Source: Paenibacillus_AA sp045062745 (GTDB lineage Bacteria; Bacillota; Bacilli; Paenibacillales; NBRC-103111). From it: DNA of 64,000 nucleotides. Made by a program: the position numbers and the translations under genes. The DNA is taken from positions 134,474-198,473 of the forward strand of contig NZ_JBJGED010000011.1 in NCBI RefSeq assembly GCF_045062745.1, given 5' to 3'. The notes beneath the pieces were generated by a model. It worked only from the letters and a program-made list of their open reading frames with translations, did not search any database and was not told where the DNA came from. The first letter of the stretch is position 1; every line of letters starts with the position of its first letter. Positions 1 to 7,769 of the stretch are shown here, one piece after another.

Positions 1-1180
1 TGAACACCTTCAAGTCCGGATCGCTCGCCGCTTTGTCCTTCATGAACTTCGTGTCCTTCTTCGGCGTGATCAGGCCGAGCCGGTTGTACAGCGACGCGGC
101 GCCCTCCTCGGTGTTCGTCATCCACTTGATGAATTCCCAAGCCGCTTCCTTATCTTTGCCGCCCTTCAGAATCGCCAGGTTGCTGCCGCCGTTCCAGAGG
201 CTCGCCTGTGGAGCCGGGACGACCGTTAAGTCCAGATCCGGCTTCGCTTTCTTGAACGCGACGAGATCGTTGGAGGTGATGACCATCATAGCTTGCTTCT
301 CCGCAACGAACGGATGGGTGCCTTTCGGCAGAGCCGCTTTCATCTTCGCCAGCGCGTCGGCGTTCACCGTCTCCTTGTTGAAACGGACCATCCATTCGAG
401 CGCTTCTACGATTTTCGTGTCGTTGAAATTCGCCTTTTTCGTATCCGGGTTGTAGAACGTTTTCGGATCCGCTCCGTTCAGGTAGGACACGAAGAACAGG
501 CCGGACAAGTTGCCGTAATAGAACAGCGGATTGTCGCCGGTCATTTCGAGCTCTCCGTTTTTCATCACCCAGAACTTTTTGAACAATTCATCCGTGTCCT
601 TCAGGCCTTGCAGCTTCGGAATCGATTTCTCGCCATATTGGTTCATGATCTTGTTGTTATAGACGAGCGCGTAGGTCGGGTTCAGGTACATCGGGATGCC
701 GTACTGGCCGCCTTCGAACCTCGGGATTTCCCAGACGGTCGGGTTGAACTGCTCCGCCTTGAAGTCCGGCTCCTTTTTCATATAAGGCGTCAAATCTTCC
801 ATCAGGCCGTCCATGATATAGTTCACTTCGAGCCGGTTGAAAGTCGCGATCGTCGGCACATTGCCGGCTGCGATCATCGGATCGAGGGGGCCGAGCTGGA
901 TGTTGACCTTGATGTTCGGATACGTCTTGTTGAAGTCCGCGATCATGTTCTTAATCTCGGCTTCCGGCCATACCGTAACGGTGTACTGCCACAGAATCTC
1001 GCCCTTGATCGAGGCCGGATCGACTTTTTTGGCCGTTTCGGCCGGCTTGCCGCTCGGCTGCGGAGTGGCGCTTCCCTCGCCGCCGGTATCCGAGCCGCCG
1101 CATGCGCTTACAAGTAGAGCCAGCAGAAGGACGCTGACGAGACTCCAGATTGAGCTTTTACGCGCTACATTGTTCAACAT
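1..1180 (-). CDS. ABC transporter substrate-binding lipoprotein (partial, C-terminus off the left edge)
   Basis: Extracellular solute-binding protein of the sugar-type family 1, anchored to the outer face of the membrane to deliver a ligand to an ABC permease. The first 28 residues form a lipoprotein signal: basic start, Leu-rich core, then lipobox LVSAC-GG. A Ser/Gly/Pro-rich linker follows, then the mature domain begins around residue 55 with a pattern typical of the family (GEILWQYTVTVWPEAEI). About 393 codons are present and the reading frame is open at position 1, so the C-terminal end and any permease genes lie outside. Two ATGs are close together (1186 and 1180). AAGGAG sits 7 nt before the second but only 1 nt before the first, which decides for 1180. 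The substrate cannot be read from the sequence; an oligosaccharide is the family norm. Confidence 0.88.
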   Translation of the reverse strand, partial: MLNNVARKSSIWSLVSVLLLALLVSACGGSDTGGEGSATPQPSGKPAETAKKVDPASIKGEILWQYTVTVWPEAEIKNMIADFNKTYPNIKVNIQLGPLDPMIAAGNVPTIATFNRLEVNYIMDGLMEDLTPYMKKEPDFKAEQFNPTVWEIPRFEGGQYGIPMYLNPTYALVYNNKIMNQYGEKSIPKLQGLKDTDELFKKFWVMKNGELEMTGDNPLFYYGNLSGLFFVSYLNGADPKTFYNPDTKKANFNDTKIVEALEWMVRFNKETVNADALAKMKAALPKGTHPFVAEKQAMMVITSNDLVAFKKAKPDLDLTVVPAPQASLWNGGSNLAILKGGKDKEAAWEFIKWMTNTEEGAASLYNRLGLITPKKDTKFMKDKAASDPDLKVF

Positions 1181-1461
1181 GTTCATACTCCTTTGAGAGA
1201 AAATGAGATGGTCTTGCCCCCGCTAATGCATCCCTGTTAACTTAACTTCCCGGCTTGCAGCTTCTTTGCCGTCTAGTTGCCTCACCTCCATCCACCGTTA
1301 GGCGAATGATTTTTGATACCGCTATCATAACTTGGTTTCTAGCGGAAAGCTTTGTAGGATCGCTCGCACTTTTTGCATTCCCCTTTATACTTTCGTTCGG
1401 ATTTTTTGTACTGCATGTTGGGGGCCAGTAGCTCGATTAGGAGGGGTTGGCATCTCCGCGC
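1181..1461. other. Gene-free stretch upstream of the binding-protein gene
   Basis: About 280 bases without a credible gene. On the minus strand it must hold the promoter and leader of the binding-protein gene. A TATGAT-like -10 occurs near 1327-1332 (minus strand), next to a near-palindromic GATACCGCTATC at 1315-1326 (10 of 12 positions symmetric) that could be an operator. No convincing -35 is visible. Both points are weak inferences. Confidence 0.35.
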
Positions 1462-1496
1462 AAAAAAGACCTGCAGGAGAGAAACTCCCGCAGGTC
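1462..1496 (-). terminator. Rho-independent terminator of topB
   Basis: Inverted repeat GACCTGCAGGAG / CTCCCGCAGGTC (1468-1479 and 1485-1496, one G-U pair) with a 5-nt loop. On the minus strand it is followed by six T (1462-1467). It lies just past the topB stop. Confidence 0.85.
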
Positions 1497-1514
1497 TCGA
1501 TCACCGATCCGTAT

Positions 1515-3719
1515 TTACTTCCCACCGTTCTTCTCCATCGCGGCCTTAAGCGCATCCGCCAGGCTCGAGCCGAACGACTCGTTGTCGCTGTACTGCTGCG
1601 CCAGCTTCGCCTGCTGCTTGCGCTGGACGCGAGGCGAACCGTTCTGCTCCTCCAGCATCTCGATCACGTTGCACGGCCGGCATTGCGCGTACTTGCCCGC
1701 CTTGCCCATGTGCACCTCCATCCGCTTGTGACACTGCGGACACCGCTTGAACGTCAGCGCCGGCTCGGCCGCCCGGTGGTAGCGGCACTCGCGGTTCGAG
1801 CAGACGAGCAGCTTGCCGCGCTTGCCCTTCCGCTCCATGAGTGCGGTGCCGCACTCCGGGCACTTGCTGTGCGTAAGGTTGTGCGGCTTGTATTCCTGCT
1901 CGCTCGCCTTTACTTCTCGGACAAGTCGGACCGTCTGCTTGCGGATGTCGTCCATGAAGGCCGCGGCGTTGCCCTGGCCGCGGGCGATACGCTCGAGCTC
2001 CTGCTCCCAGCGCGCGGTCAAATCCGGCGAGCGCAGGTCATCGGCGACGAGCTCGATCAGCTGTTTGCCTTTGCCGGTCGGCGTCAGGCGGTTCAGCTTG
2101 CGCTCGACCGTGTCCGTCTGCAGCAGCTTCTCGATAATGTCCGCCCGCGTTGCGGGCGTGCCGAGATGATGCTGCTCCATCCGGGTGAGCAGCGCCGCCT
2201 CGGTGTAGCGTCCCGGCGGCTGCGTCCGGTGGTTCGCTACGCCCGCCGCCCTCATCGCCAGCGGCTGGCCCTTCGTCAGCTCCGGCAGCCGCTGGCTGAC
2301 GGCCGCCCGGTTCTCCCCGGCGTCCGATCCGCTGACGGGCGACGCCCCGCCGCCTCCAGCCGCGACTGGGTCGTCGTCCTCGTCGGCGTCCGATTCCGCC
2401 GCGCCCCCGACGCCGCCATACGCCTCCCGCCAGCCGCTGTCCTTCGGAACGACGCCCTTGGCGTACAGCCGCTCGCCGGCGGCTTCGATCACGACGCTCG
2501 TCTCCGCGTAGCGGTACGGCGGGTAGAACAGCGCGATGAAGCGGCGCACGATCAAATCGTACAACCTCCGCTCCTCGGGGCTCAGCGCGGACAAGTTCAC
2601 ATACTGCTCTGTCGGGATGATCGCATGGTGATCGGTCACCTTGCTGTCATCGACGAACCGTTTCGTCACGGCGAGCGGCCGTCGCAAGAGCGGCGCTATA
2701 AGCGCGGCGTACGGACCGATCGCGATCGCGTCGAGCCGGCTCTTGAACGTCGGGGCCATGTCCGACGTCAAGTAGCGCGAGTCCGTCCGCGGATATGTGA
2801 CGAGCTTGTGCTGCTCGTACAGGCGCTGCAGGACGGACGACGTTTGCTTCGCCGAGAAGCCGAGCTTCTTGTTCGCGTCGCGCTGCAGCTCGGTCAAGTC
2901 GTAGGCGAGCGGCTGCGGCTCCTGCTTCTCGGTCATCCGGACCGACTCTACCGTCGCCTTCGCCCGGCCCAGCTTGACCGCGAGCGCCTCCGCCTCCGGC
3001 TCGTCGAACAACCGGCCGTCATGCTGCTCGCTGCGGCGCCACTTCGCCCGGAACGACCCGAAATCGGCCGTTACGGTCCAGAACGGCACGGAGCGGAACT
3101 CGGCGATCTCCCGCTCCCGCTCCATCAGCATGGCGAGGGTCGGGGTCTGCACCCGACCGGCGGCGAGCTGGGCGCCGTACTTGCTTGTCAGCGCCCGCGT
3201 CACGTTCAGGCCGATCAGCCAATCCGCCTCCGCCCGGCACACGGCCGAAGCGTACAAGCCGTTATACTCGTTGCCCGGCTTCAGCCGCTGGAATCCTTCG
3301 CGGATCGCCTTGTCCGTCTGCGACGAGATCCACAGCCGCTGGAACGGTTTCCGCCAGTGCACCTGGTCCATGATCCAACGCGCGACTAATTCACCCTCCC
3401 GGCCCGCATCGGTGGCGACGATAAGGTCGCCAATATCGCCGCGCTTGCACAGCTGCGCGATCGCCTTGAACTGATGCGACGTTTCCCGCATCACCTTCAG
3501 CGTCATTTTAGCCGGCAAGATCGGTAAATCCTCCATGTTCCACGTCTTGTACTTCGCGTCGTAGTCCTCCGGTTCCGCTAATGTAACCAAATGGCCGAGC
3601 GCCCACGTCACGACATAGCGCGATCCTTCATAGTAGCTTTTCTGCCGGTCGCCGCAGCCCAGTACACGGGCGATTTCTTTGGCCACGCTCGGTTTTTCCG
3701 CCAATACCAACGATTTCAT
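1515..3719 (-). CDS. topB: DNA topoisomerase III
   Basis: Type IA topoisomerase of about 734 aa that cuts one DNA strand through a tyrosine and passes the other, removing negative supercoils and resolving intermediates. Toprim motifs are visible at the N-terminus (VLAEKPSVAKEIA near residue 5, DAGREGE at 104-110). The catalytic tyrosine is Tyr309 in TYPRTDSRYL. The C-terminus carries two zinc-finger-like cysteine clusters (CPEC...CSNREC and CPQC...CRPC). A low-complexity Gly/Ala/Asp insertion occurs around residues 455-495, in an otherwise family-length protein. The ATG at 3719 is chosen because AGGAGGG lies 8 nt upstream and the protein then begins exactly at the conserved MKSLVLAEKPSVA; a longer ORF to 3773 has no such support. 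It is followed by its own terminator. Confidence 0.96.
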   Translation of the reverse strand: MKSLVLAEKPSVAKEIARVLGCGDRQKSYYEGSRYVVTWALGHLVTLAEPEDYDAKYKTWNMEDLPILPAKMTLKVMRETSHQFKAIAQLCKRGDIGDLIVATDAGREGELVARWIMDQVHWRKPFQRLWISSQTDKAIREGFQRLKPGNEYNGLYASAVCRAEADWLIGLNVTRALTSKYGAQLAAGRVQTPTLAMLMEREREIAEFRSVPFWTVTADFGSFRAKWRRSEQHDGRLFDEPEAEALAVKLGRAKATVESVRMTEKQEPQPLAYDLTELQRDANKKLGFSAKQTSSVLQRLYEQHKLVTYPRTDSRYLTSDMAPTFKSRLDAIAIGPYAALIAPLLRRPLAVTKRFVDDSKVTDHHAIIPTEQYVNLSALSPEERRLYDLIVRRFIALFYPPYRYAETSVVIEAAGERLYAKGVVPKDSGWREAYGGVGGAAESDADEDDDPVAAGGGGASPVSGSDAGENRAAVSQRLPELTKGQPLAMRAAGVANHRTQPPGRYTEAALLTRMEQHHLGTPATRADIIEKLLQTDTVERKLNRLTPTGKGKQLIELVADDLRSPDLTARWEQELERIARGQGNAAAFMDDIRKQTVRLVREVKASEQEYKPHNLTHSKCPECGTALMERKGKRGKLLVCSNRECRYHRAAEPALTFKRCPQCHKRMEVHMGKAGKYAQCRPCNVIEMLEEQNGSPRVQRKQQAKLAQQYSDNESFGSSLADALKAAMEKNGGK

Positions 3720-3742
3720 CTCGAATTCCCTCCTGAATGCAA

Positions 3743-3780
3743 ACGAACCACGGAAGCCCATAAATGCCTCCATGGTTCGT
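3743..3780 (-). terminator. Inverted repeat between the 62-aa gene and topB, possible terminator
   Basis: ACGAACCACGGA (3743-3754) pairs with TCCATGGTTCGT (3769-3780) with one G-U pair. The T-run that should follow is weak, so termination is uncertain; it may instead be a structured topB leader. Confidence 0.4.
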
Positions 3781-3797
3781 GTTGTTCATGCTTCCGG

Positions 3798-3986
3798 TTA
3801 CACGCGAATATCCATAAACGCCGATAACCCCGATGGCTGCTGCGCCTGCTTGATGTTTTTGGCCGGGTCGCTCATCACTTCGTTGATCGCTTGCTTGACC
3901 ACTTGCTCGGCCTTGCTCTTCCCGGTCTCGATCGCCTTCACGACACAGCCCGGAACTTGCGTGCCGCCCCCAATGTTGAAGCTCAA
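3798..3986 (-). CDS. Small hypothetical protein, 62 aa
   Basis: A short soluble protein starting MSFNIGGGTQVPG, with a central predicted helix rich in Lys/Glu/Gln and a C-terminal SGLSAFMDIRV. It has no signal peptide or membrane segment. The start is a TTG with an excellent AGGAGGG seven bases upstream, which is the main reason to accept it as a real gene. It lies between the MFS exporter (50 bp upstream) and topB (78 bp downstream) on the same strand. I do not recognise the family and assign no function. Confidence 0.65.
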   Translation of the reverse strand: MSFNIGGGTQVPGCVVKAIETGKSKAEQVVKQAINEVMSDPAKNIKQAQQPSGLSAFMDIRV

Positions 3987-4036
3987 GAAAACACCCTCCT
4001 ATCTCGAATCACCTAGTTATTCCCATGATACCCGAT

Positions 4037-5437
4037 CTAGCTTTCTCCTTCAATAGAGACATTTCGGGAAGGGCGAATCCAGAACGAGGAGGCCAGCGCG
4101 ACGAGCGACATGATAAACCCGTACATAAATACATGATGGATGCCGTTCATAAATGACGGCGCCTTCGTCAGCAGCGCCCCCATGATCGTCGTGCCGACGG
4201 CGGTCCCGATATTGCGGGCGAAAAACTGCAGCGACGTCGAAATCCCTTTCTGCTGCGGGCCAACGAGCTGCTGCGCTCCGATCGTAGTAACCGTTACGAG
4301 CAGTCCGAACGCCATCCCCTCCAGGAACATCAGGCCGAATAGCTCCCAGAACCCGCTTCGCTCATCGAGGAATAGGAAGAAGCCCAATCCGCAAAGCACC
4401 AAAATCCCATTCCCGGCGATGAGCAGAGGCCGATACCCGAACTTGATGACCCAGCGGCCGGACGGAACCGCCACGAGCAGCCAAGCCGTCGCTTCGCCGA
4501 GCAGAGCCAGCCCGCTCATGAAGATCGAATAGCCCTGCTCCTGCAAGAACAGCGGTACATAGTTGGCTGTGCCGAACAAGGCGGCGGTCGCCAGCACCGA
4601 GTTCGCGATCATCCACGCGATGCCGCGATTGCGGAAGATTGTGAACGGAATGATCGGCGATACGTGCCGCCGCTCCACGAAGCCGAAGGCGGCGAGCAGC
4701 AGGACGCCTCCCGACGCGTAGATCCAATAATCCTCGGTGACGACGGTCAAAAGCAGGAACAGCACGACCCCGCCCGCAAACAGCAAGCCCCCCGCATAGT
4801 CGATCGGCGCTTTTTTGGGGACGTACACTTCGCGGTACGGCATTAGGAGGGCGACTGACAACAGGCATAGAGGGATATTGACGTAGAATATCCATCTCCA
4901 GCTGGCGACTTCCACGAAGAACGCCCCGAGCAGCGGAGCTAGGACCGCCGACAATCCCCACATGCCGGAGAAAAACGCTTGGATCGCGCCCCGCTTGCTG
5001 ACCGGGAATAAGTCGCCGGCGATGATTGCAGGGAACGGAATGAGAATGCCGGCGCCGCAGCCCTGGATCGCGCGGAACAGGACGAGCTGCACCATCGATT
5101 GCGACGTTCCGCACAATAGGGAGCCGAGCAGGAAGATGAGGATGCCGGCGGCGAACACTTTTTTGCGCCCGTAAAGGTCGGACAGCCGCCCCGCGATCGG
5201 AGTCAAGGCGGTCGAAGCGATCATGTAGGATACGAAGGTCCACGCATATAGGGAGAATCCGCCCAAATCTTCCACAATGTGCGGAATCGTCGTATTCGTA
5301 ATCGTAGAATCCAGGGACGAGACCAACACCGCGAGCACGATGCTGATCATGACCGGCCATTTGCCTTTCACCGGTTGTGTCGAAGCGGTTGTTGCATTGT
5401 TGGAACCTGGCGAACTAGCTTGAGTCGTTGCGGTCAT
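4037..5437 (-). CDS. MFS multidrug-type exporter (DHA2/EmrB-QacA family)
   Basis: Integral membrane protein of 466 aa that should export a small molecule in exchange for protons. The first conserved helix carries LVSSLDSTITNTTIPHI, the hallmark of the 14-helix DHA2 drug:H+ antiporters, and loop 2-3 has the MFS signature GRLSDLYGRKKV. An antiporter motif C-like stretch (GCGAGILIPFPA) follows. The soluble N-terminus is Ser/Thr-rich (about 25 residues). Length is near the family norm. The start is supported by AGAGGTG before the ATG. No regulator gene sits beside it, so the substrate is unknown. Confidence 0.93.
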   Translation of the reverse strand: MTATTQASSPGSNNATTASTQPVKGKWPVMISIVLAVLVSSLDSTITNTTIPHIVEDLGGFSLYAWTFVSYMIASTALTPIAGRLSDLYGRKKVFAAGILIFLLGSLLCGTSQSMVQLVLFRAIQGCGAGILIPFPAIIAGDLFPVSKRGAIQAFFSGMWGLSAVLAPLLGAFFVEVASWRWIFYVNIPLCLLSVALLMPYREVYVPKKAPIDYAGGLLFAGGVVLFLLLTVVTEDYWIYASGGVLLLAAFGFVERRHVSPIIPFTIFRNRGIAWMIANSVLATAALFGTANYVPLFLQEQGYSIFMSGLALLGEATAWLLVAVPSGRWVIKFGYRPLLIAGNGILVLCGLGFFLFLDERSGFWELFGLMFLEGMAFGLLVTVTTIGAQQLVGPQQKGISTSLQFFARNIGTAVGTTIMGALLTKAPSFMNGIHHVFMYGFIMSLVALASSFWIRPSRNVSIEGES

Positions 5438-5475
5438 ACTTCACCTCTTGTAAGGCTTGGGATGAAATAATTATT

Positions 5476-5874
5476 TTATGAAATCCGGTCAAACTCGCCG
5501 TACTTCGCGATTTTGTCCAGCATCTCCTCCGCGATCGGCAGCACGAACTCCATCTTGCCGATCTCGAACAGCCCGCTCCTGCTGTGCATCGTCGCCTTCG
5601 CCGCGTACAACCGGTAGGAGCCCGTGTCCCCGTTCAGCCGGGCGATCTCGCGCGAGCCTTCCGCGTTGTTGCTCACGAACCGGACCGATTTGCCGCTTAG
5701 CGACTCGTATGGATATATGCTCACAATGTCCGGCAGCATCACGTAGTACGTCATATGCGGGCGCTGAATGACCAGTTCGCGCGTCGACACCGTCAGGCCG
5801 AGATCCTGCTTTTTGTGGTACATCATCAGAATGCCTTCCAATGAACGGATTTGGATAAAATCCGACGAGTTCAT
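5476..5874 (-). CDS. Conserved hypothetical protein, 132 aa
   Basis: Soluble protein with alternating beta-strand-like stretches and no signal peptide. It begins MNSSDFIQIRSLEG and ends AKYGEFDRIS. GAGGTG before the ATG supports the start. It lies 28 bp downstream of the PP2C phosphatase gene, so the two are probably cotranscribed, and 38 bp upstream of the MFS gene. I do not recognise the family. The phosphatase neighbour suggests a shared signalling role, but this is only context. Confidence 0.72.
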   Translation of the reverse strand: MNSSDFIQIRSLEGILMMYHKKQDLGLTVSTRELVIQRPHMTYYVMLPDIVSIYPYESLSGKSVRFVSNNAEGSREIARLNGDTGSYRLYAAKATMHSRSGLFEIGKMEFVLPIAEEMLDKIAKYGEFDRIS

Positions 5875-5902
5875 AGCCGGCTCACCTCGGATAATGGTTT
5901 CG

Positions 5903-6706
5903 TTAAAGCGTGATCCAGATGCAGGTTCGGTCGTCCGGCGGGGAATCGTGCCTCCGCTCCGCCTCTATCACCACTTCCGCATAGCGCTCCAGGCCGAGCC
6001 TCATCAGCTCCGCGCAAGCGTCCGTCAACTCCAGCTCCGGATGGAACAGGCCGTCCGTCAGCAGCACCAAGTGCCGCAGCTCCTCTCGCGGGAGCACCCC
6101 GGCCTGCAGATGCGTATCGAGCGTCTCCATTCCATTGGCGACGCCGTAGCCGTCCGGATGGTTCGCGAGCCAGCGGTTCGCCTGATTGCGGTTGTGGGGA
6201 ATATCGTAGTAGCTCTCGTCGGGCAGCTCCTCTCCCCGCCGTCGGGCTTCCTTCCTCGCGAGCTTCGCCCGTTGCGTCACCCCGCGCACGCGGTTCTCGG
6301 TCACCGCCACGATCCGCCCGTCGTTATACACGGCCACGATCATGGAATCGCCGAGCTGTGCATACCGCACGACGTCCGGCTCCAGCTTCACTGCAGCTAC
6401 GCAAGTCGACCAAAGCTCGTGCAGGATCGACAAGTCTATGCCGGCCTGCATCATCCTGTCCCGCAGCTGCCGATTCGCGTCAAGGATGAGTTGTGTCAAG
6501 TCCGTCTGAGACGTCCCTTGCTCGAAGCTCGCTCTAAACAAGTTGGCGGCAATATGCGCTCCATTGTGCCCTTCGCCGTCCTTATACGCATCGAGCGGCG
6601 TGACGCCGTCCATGACGGCGAATAGCCCGGCTTCGGGATGGATGGCATACGCATCCTCCGCTTCGGCTTTCCATGGGCTTTTCAAGTGATACGTTTGAAA
6701 ATGCAT
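5903..6706 (-). CDS. PP2C-family protein serine/threonine phosphatase
   Basis: Metal-dependent phosphatase of 267 aa. Metal-binding aspartates are visible in the N-terminal EDAYAI and VMDGVTP motifs (residues about 17-37), in LLTDGLFHP near residue 222 and in the terminal DDRTCIWI. The internal AQLGDSMIVAVYNDG matches the PP2C strand containing GDS. There is no membrane segment or sensor domain, so it is a soluble single-domain enzyme. The start is supported by AAGGAG upstream. It probably leads an operon with the 132-aa gene. The substrate phosphoprotein is unknown and no kinase lies nearby. Confidence 0.88.
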   Translation of the reverse strand: MHFQTYHLKSPWKAEAEDAYAIHPEAGLFAVMDGVTPLDAYKDGEGHNGAHIAANLFRASFEQGTSQTDLTQLILDANRQLRDRMMQAGIDLSILHELWSTCVAAVKLEPDVVRYAQLGDSMIVAVYNDGRIVAVTENRVRGVTQRAKLARKEARRRGEELPDESYYDIPHNRNQANRWLANHPDGYGVANGMETLDTHLQAGVLPREELRHLVLLTDGLFHPELELTDACAELMRLGLERYAEVVIEAERRHDSPPDDRTCIWITL

Positions 6707-6864
6707 CGTTCCCAGGACTCCTTATCTATTCATAAGTGGACCGTGTGGAGAAACCCCATTCAAAGTGACATAATCGTTCGTTTCTTTGCGGGGACCCGGA
6801 TAAAAAGCGCTTCCTCCTATGATGCCTCAGATTCGCCGAGGTGGCAAGTCATTTATCCGTCGTG

Positions 6865-6899
6865 GAAAAAAACGCCAGGCTCGGTCACGAGCCCAGCGT
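6865..6899 (-). terminator. Rho-independent terminator of the hisA-like gene
   Basis: ACGCCAGGCTCG (6872-6883) pairs with CGAGCCCAGCGT (6888-6899). On the minus strand the hairpin is followed by a run of T (6865-6871). It lies directly after the stop at 6905. Confidence 0.85.
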
Positions 6900-6904
6900 C
6901 CCAC

Positions 6905-7663
6905 TTATAATTTGCTCCAATGGTCGATCACGTCACGATAGCTCAGGCGGCCGCCAAAGATGTCGAGCGCGCTCCCGATCGTAATGTCGAGCTTGCCTTG
7001 CCCCAATTCTCGAAACCGCGACAAGTCCTCCAGCGACCGCGCCCCGCCCGCATATGTCGTCGGAATCGTCACGCACTCCGCCAACAGCTGAACCAAAGGC
7101 TCGAGAATCCCCGTGCGCTTCCCTTCCACATCGACGGCATGGATCAAGTATTCGTCGCAGTACCGTTCCAGCTCGCGCAGGCTGTCCGGCGTCAGCTCGA
7201 AATCGCTGAATTGCGTCCATTGATTCGTCACGACGTACCACCGGCCGTCCTTCATTTTGCAGCTGAGGTCGATGACGAGCTTGTCCTTGCCCACCTCGGC
7301 CACGAGCGCGCGCAACCGGTCCATGTCGAGTCGCCCGTCGCGAAAAATATACGACGTCACAATGACGTGAGACGCTCCCTTCTCCAAATACGAGGTTGCG
7401 TTGTCTGCGGTGATGCCCCCGCCAATCTGCAAGCCGCCCGGGTACGCCTGCAGCGCCCGGACCGCGGCCTCCTCATTGCCCCCGCCCAGCATGATCACGT
7501 GACCTCCGGTCAACCGATCCTGGCGGAACAACTCGGCGTAGTAGGCCGAGTCATGCTCGGACACGAAATTTTCCACCACCGGGCGGTTCTCCGTATTCAA
7601 GGTCTCACCGACGATTTGCTTCACTTTGCCTTGGTGCAGGTCGATGCATGGTCTGAACTTCAT
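6905..7663 (-). CDS. hisA: Phosphoribosylformimino-AICAR ribotide isomerase, eukaryotic (His6) type
   Basis: A (beta/alpha)8-barrel isomerase of about 252 aa for the fourth step of histidine synthesis (ProFAR to PRFAR). The N-terminus FRPCIDLHQGKVKQIVG resembles the fungal/plant His6 type rather than the usual bacterial HisA. Barrel phosphate-binding glycines are visible in QIGGGI and TYAGGA, and the C-terminal half has VDVEGKRTGI. The start at 7663 gives the expected N-terminus; an upstream ATG at 7714 would add 17 charged residues and is less likely. No other his gene is in the window. The gene stands alone with its own terminator. The isomerase call is by family resemblance. Confidence 0.85.
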   Translation of the reverse strand: MKFRPCIDLHQGKVKQIVGETLNTENRPVVENFVSEHDSAYYAELFRQDRLTGGHVIMLGGGNEEAAVRALQAYPGGLQIGGGITADNATSYLEKGASHVIVTSYIFRDGRLDMDRLRALVAEVGKDKLVIDLSCKMKDGRWYVVTNQWTQFSDFELTPDSLRELERYCDEYLIHAVDVEGKRTGILEPLVQLLAECVTIPTTYAGGARSLEDLSRFRELGQGKLDITIGSALDIFGGRLSYRDVIDHWSKL

Positions 7664-7769
7664 TCGCTTGCTTCCGCCTCTCTCATGATTGTCCTTCTCT
7701 CCATCATACTCCAAAACGCCAAAAAACCAAGTGCGAAAGTTCGCACTCGGTTCCTCTTCGATATCCGGA

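Noticed and set aside
1315..1326. GATACCGCTATC as a firm operator
   Set aside because: It is not fully symmetric and has no identifiable regulator nearby, so it was kept only as a remark.
1332..3389. A 685-codon plus-strand open frame
   Set aside because: It is antisense to topB, Arg/Leu-rich with no family pattern; it arises from the GC-rich codon use of the true gene.
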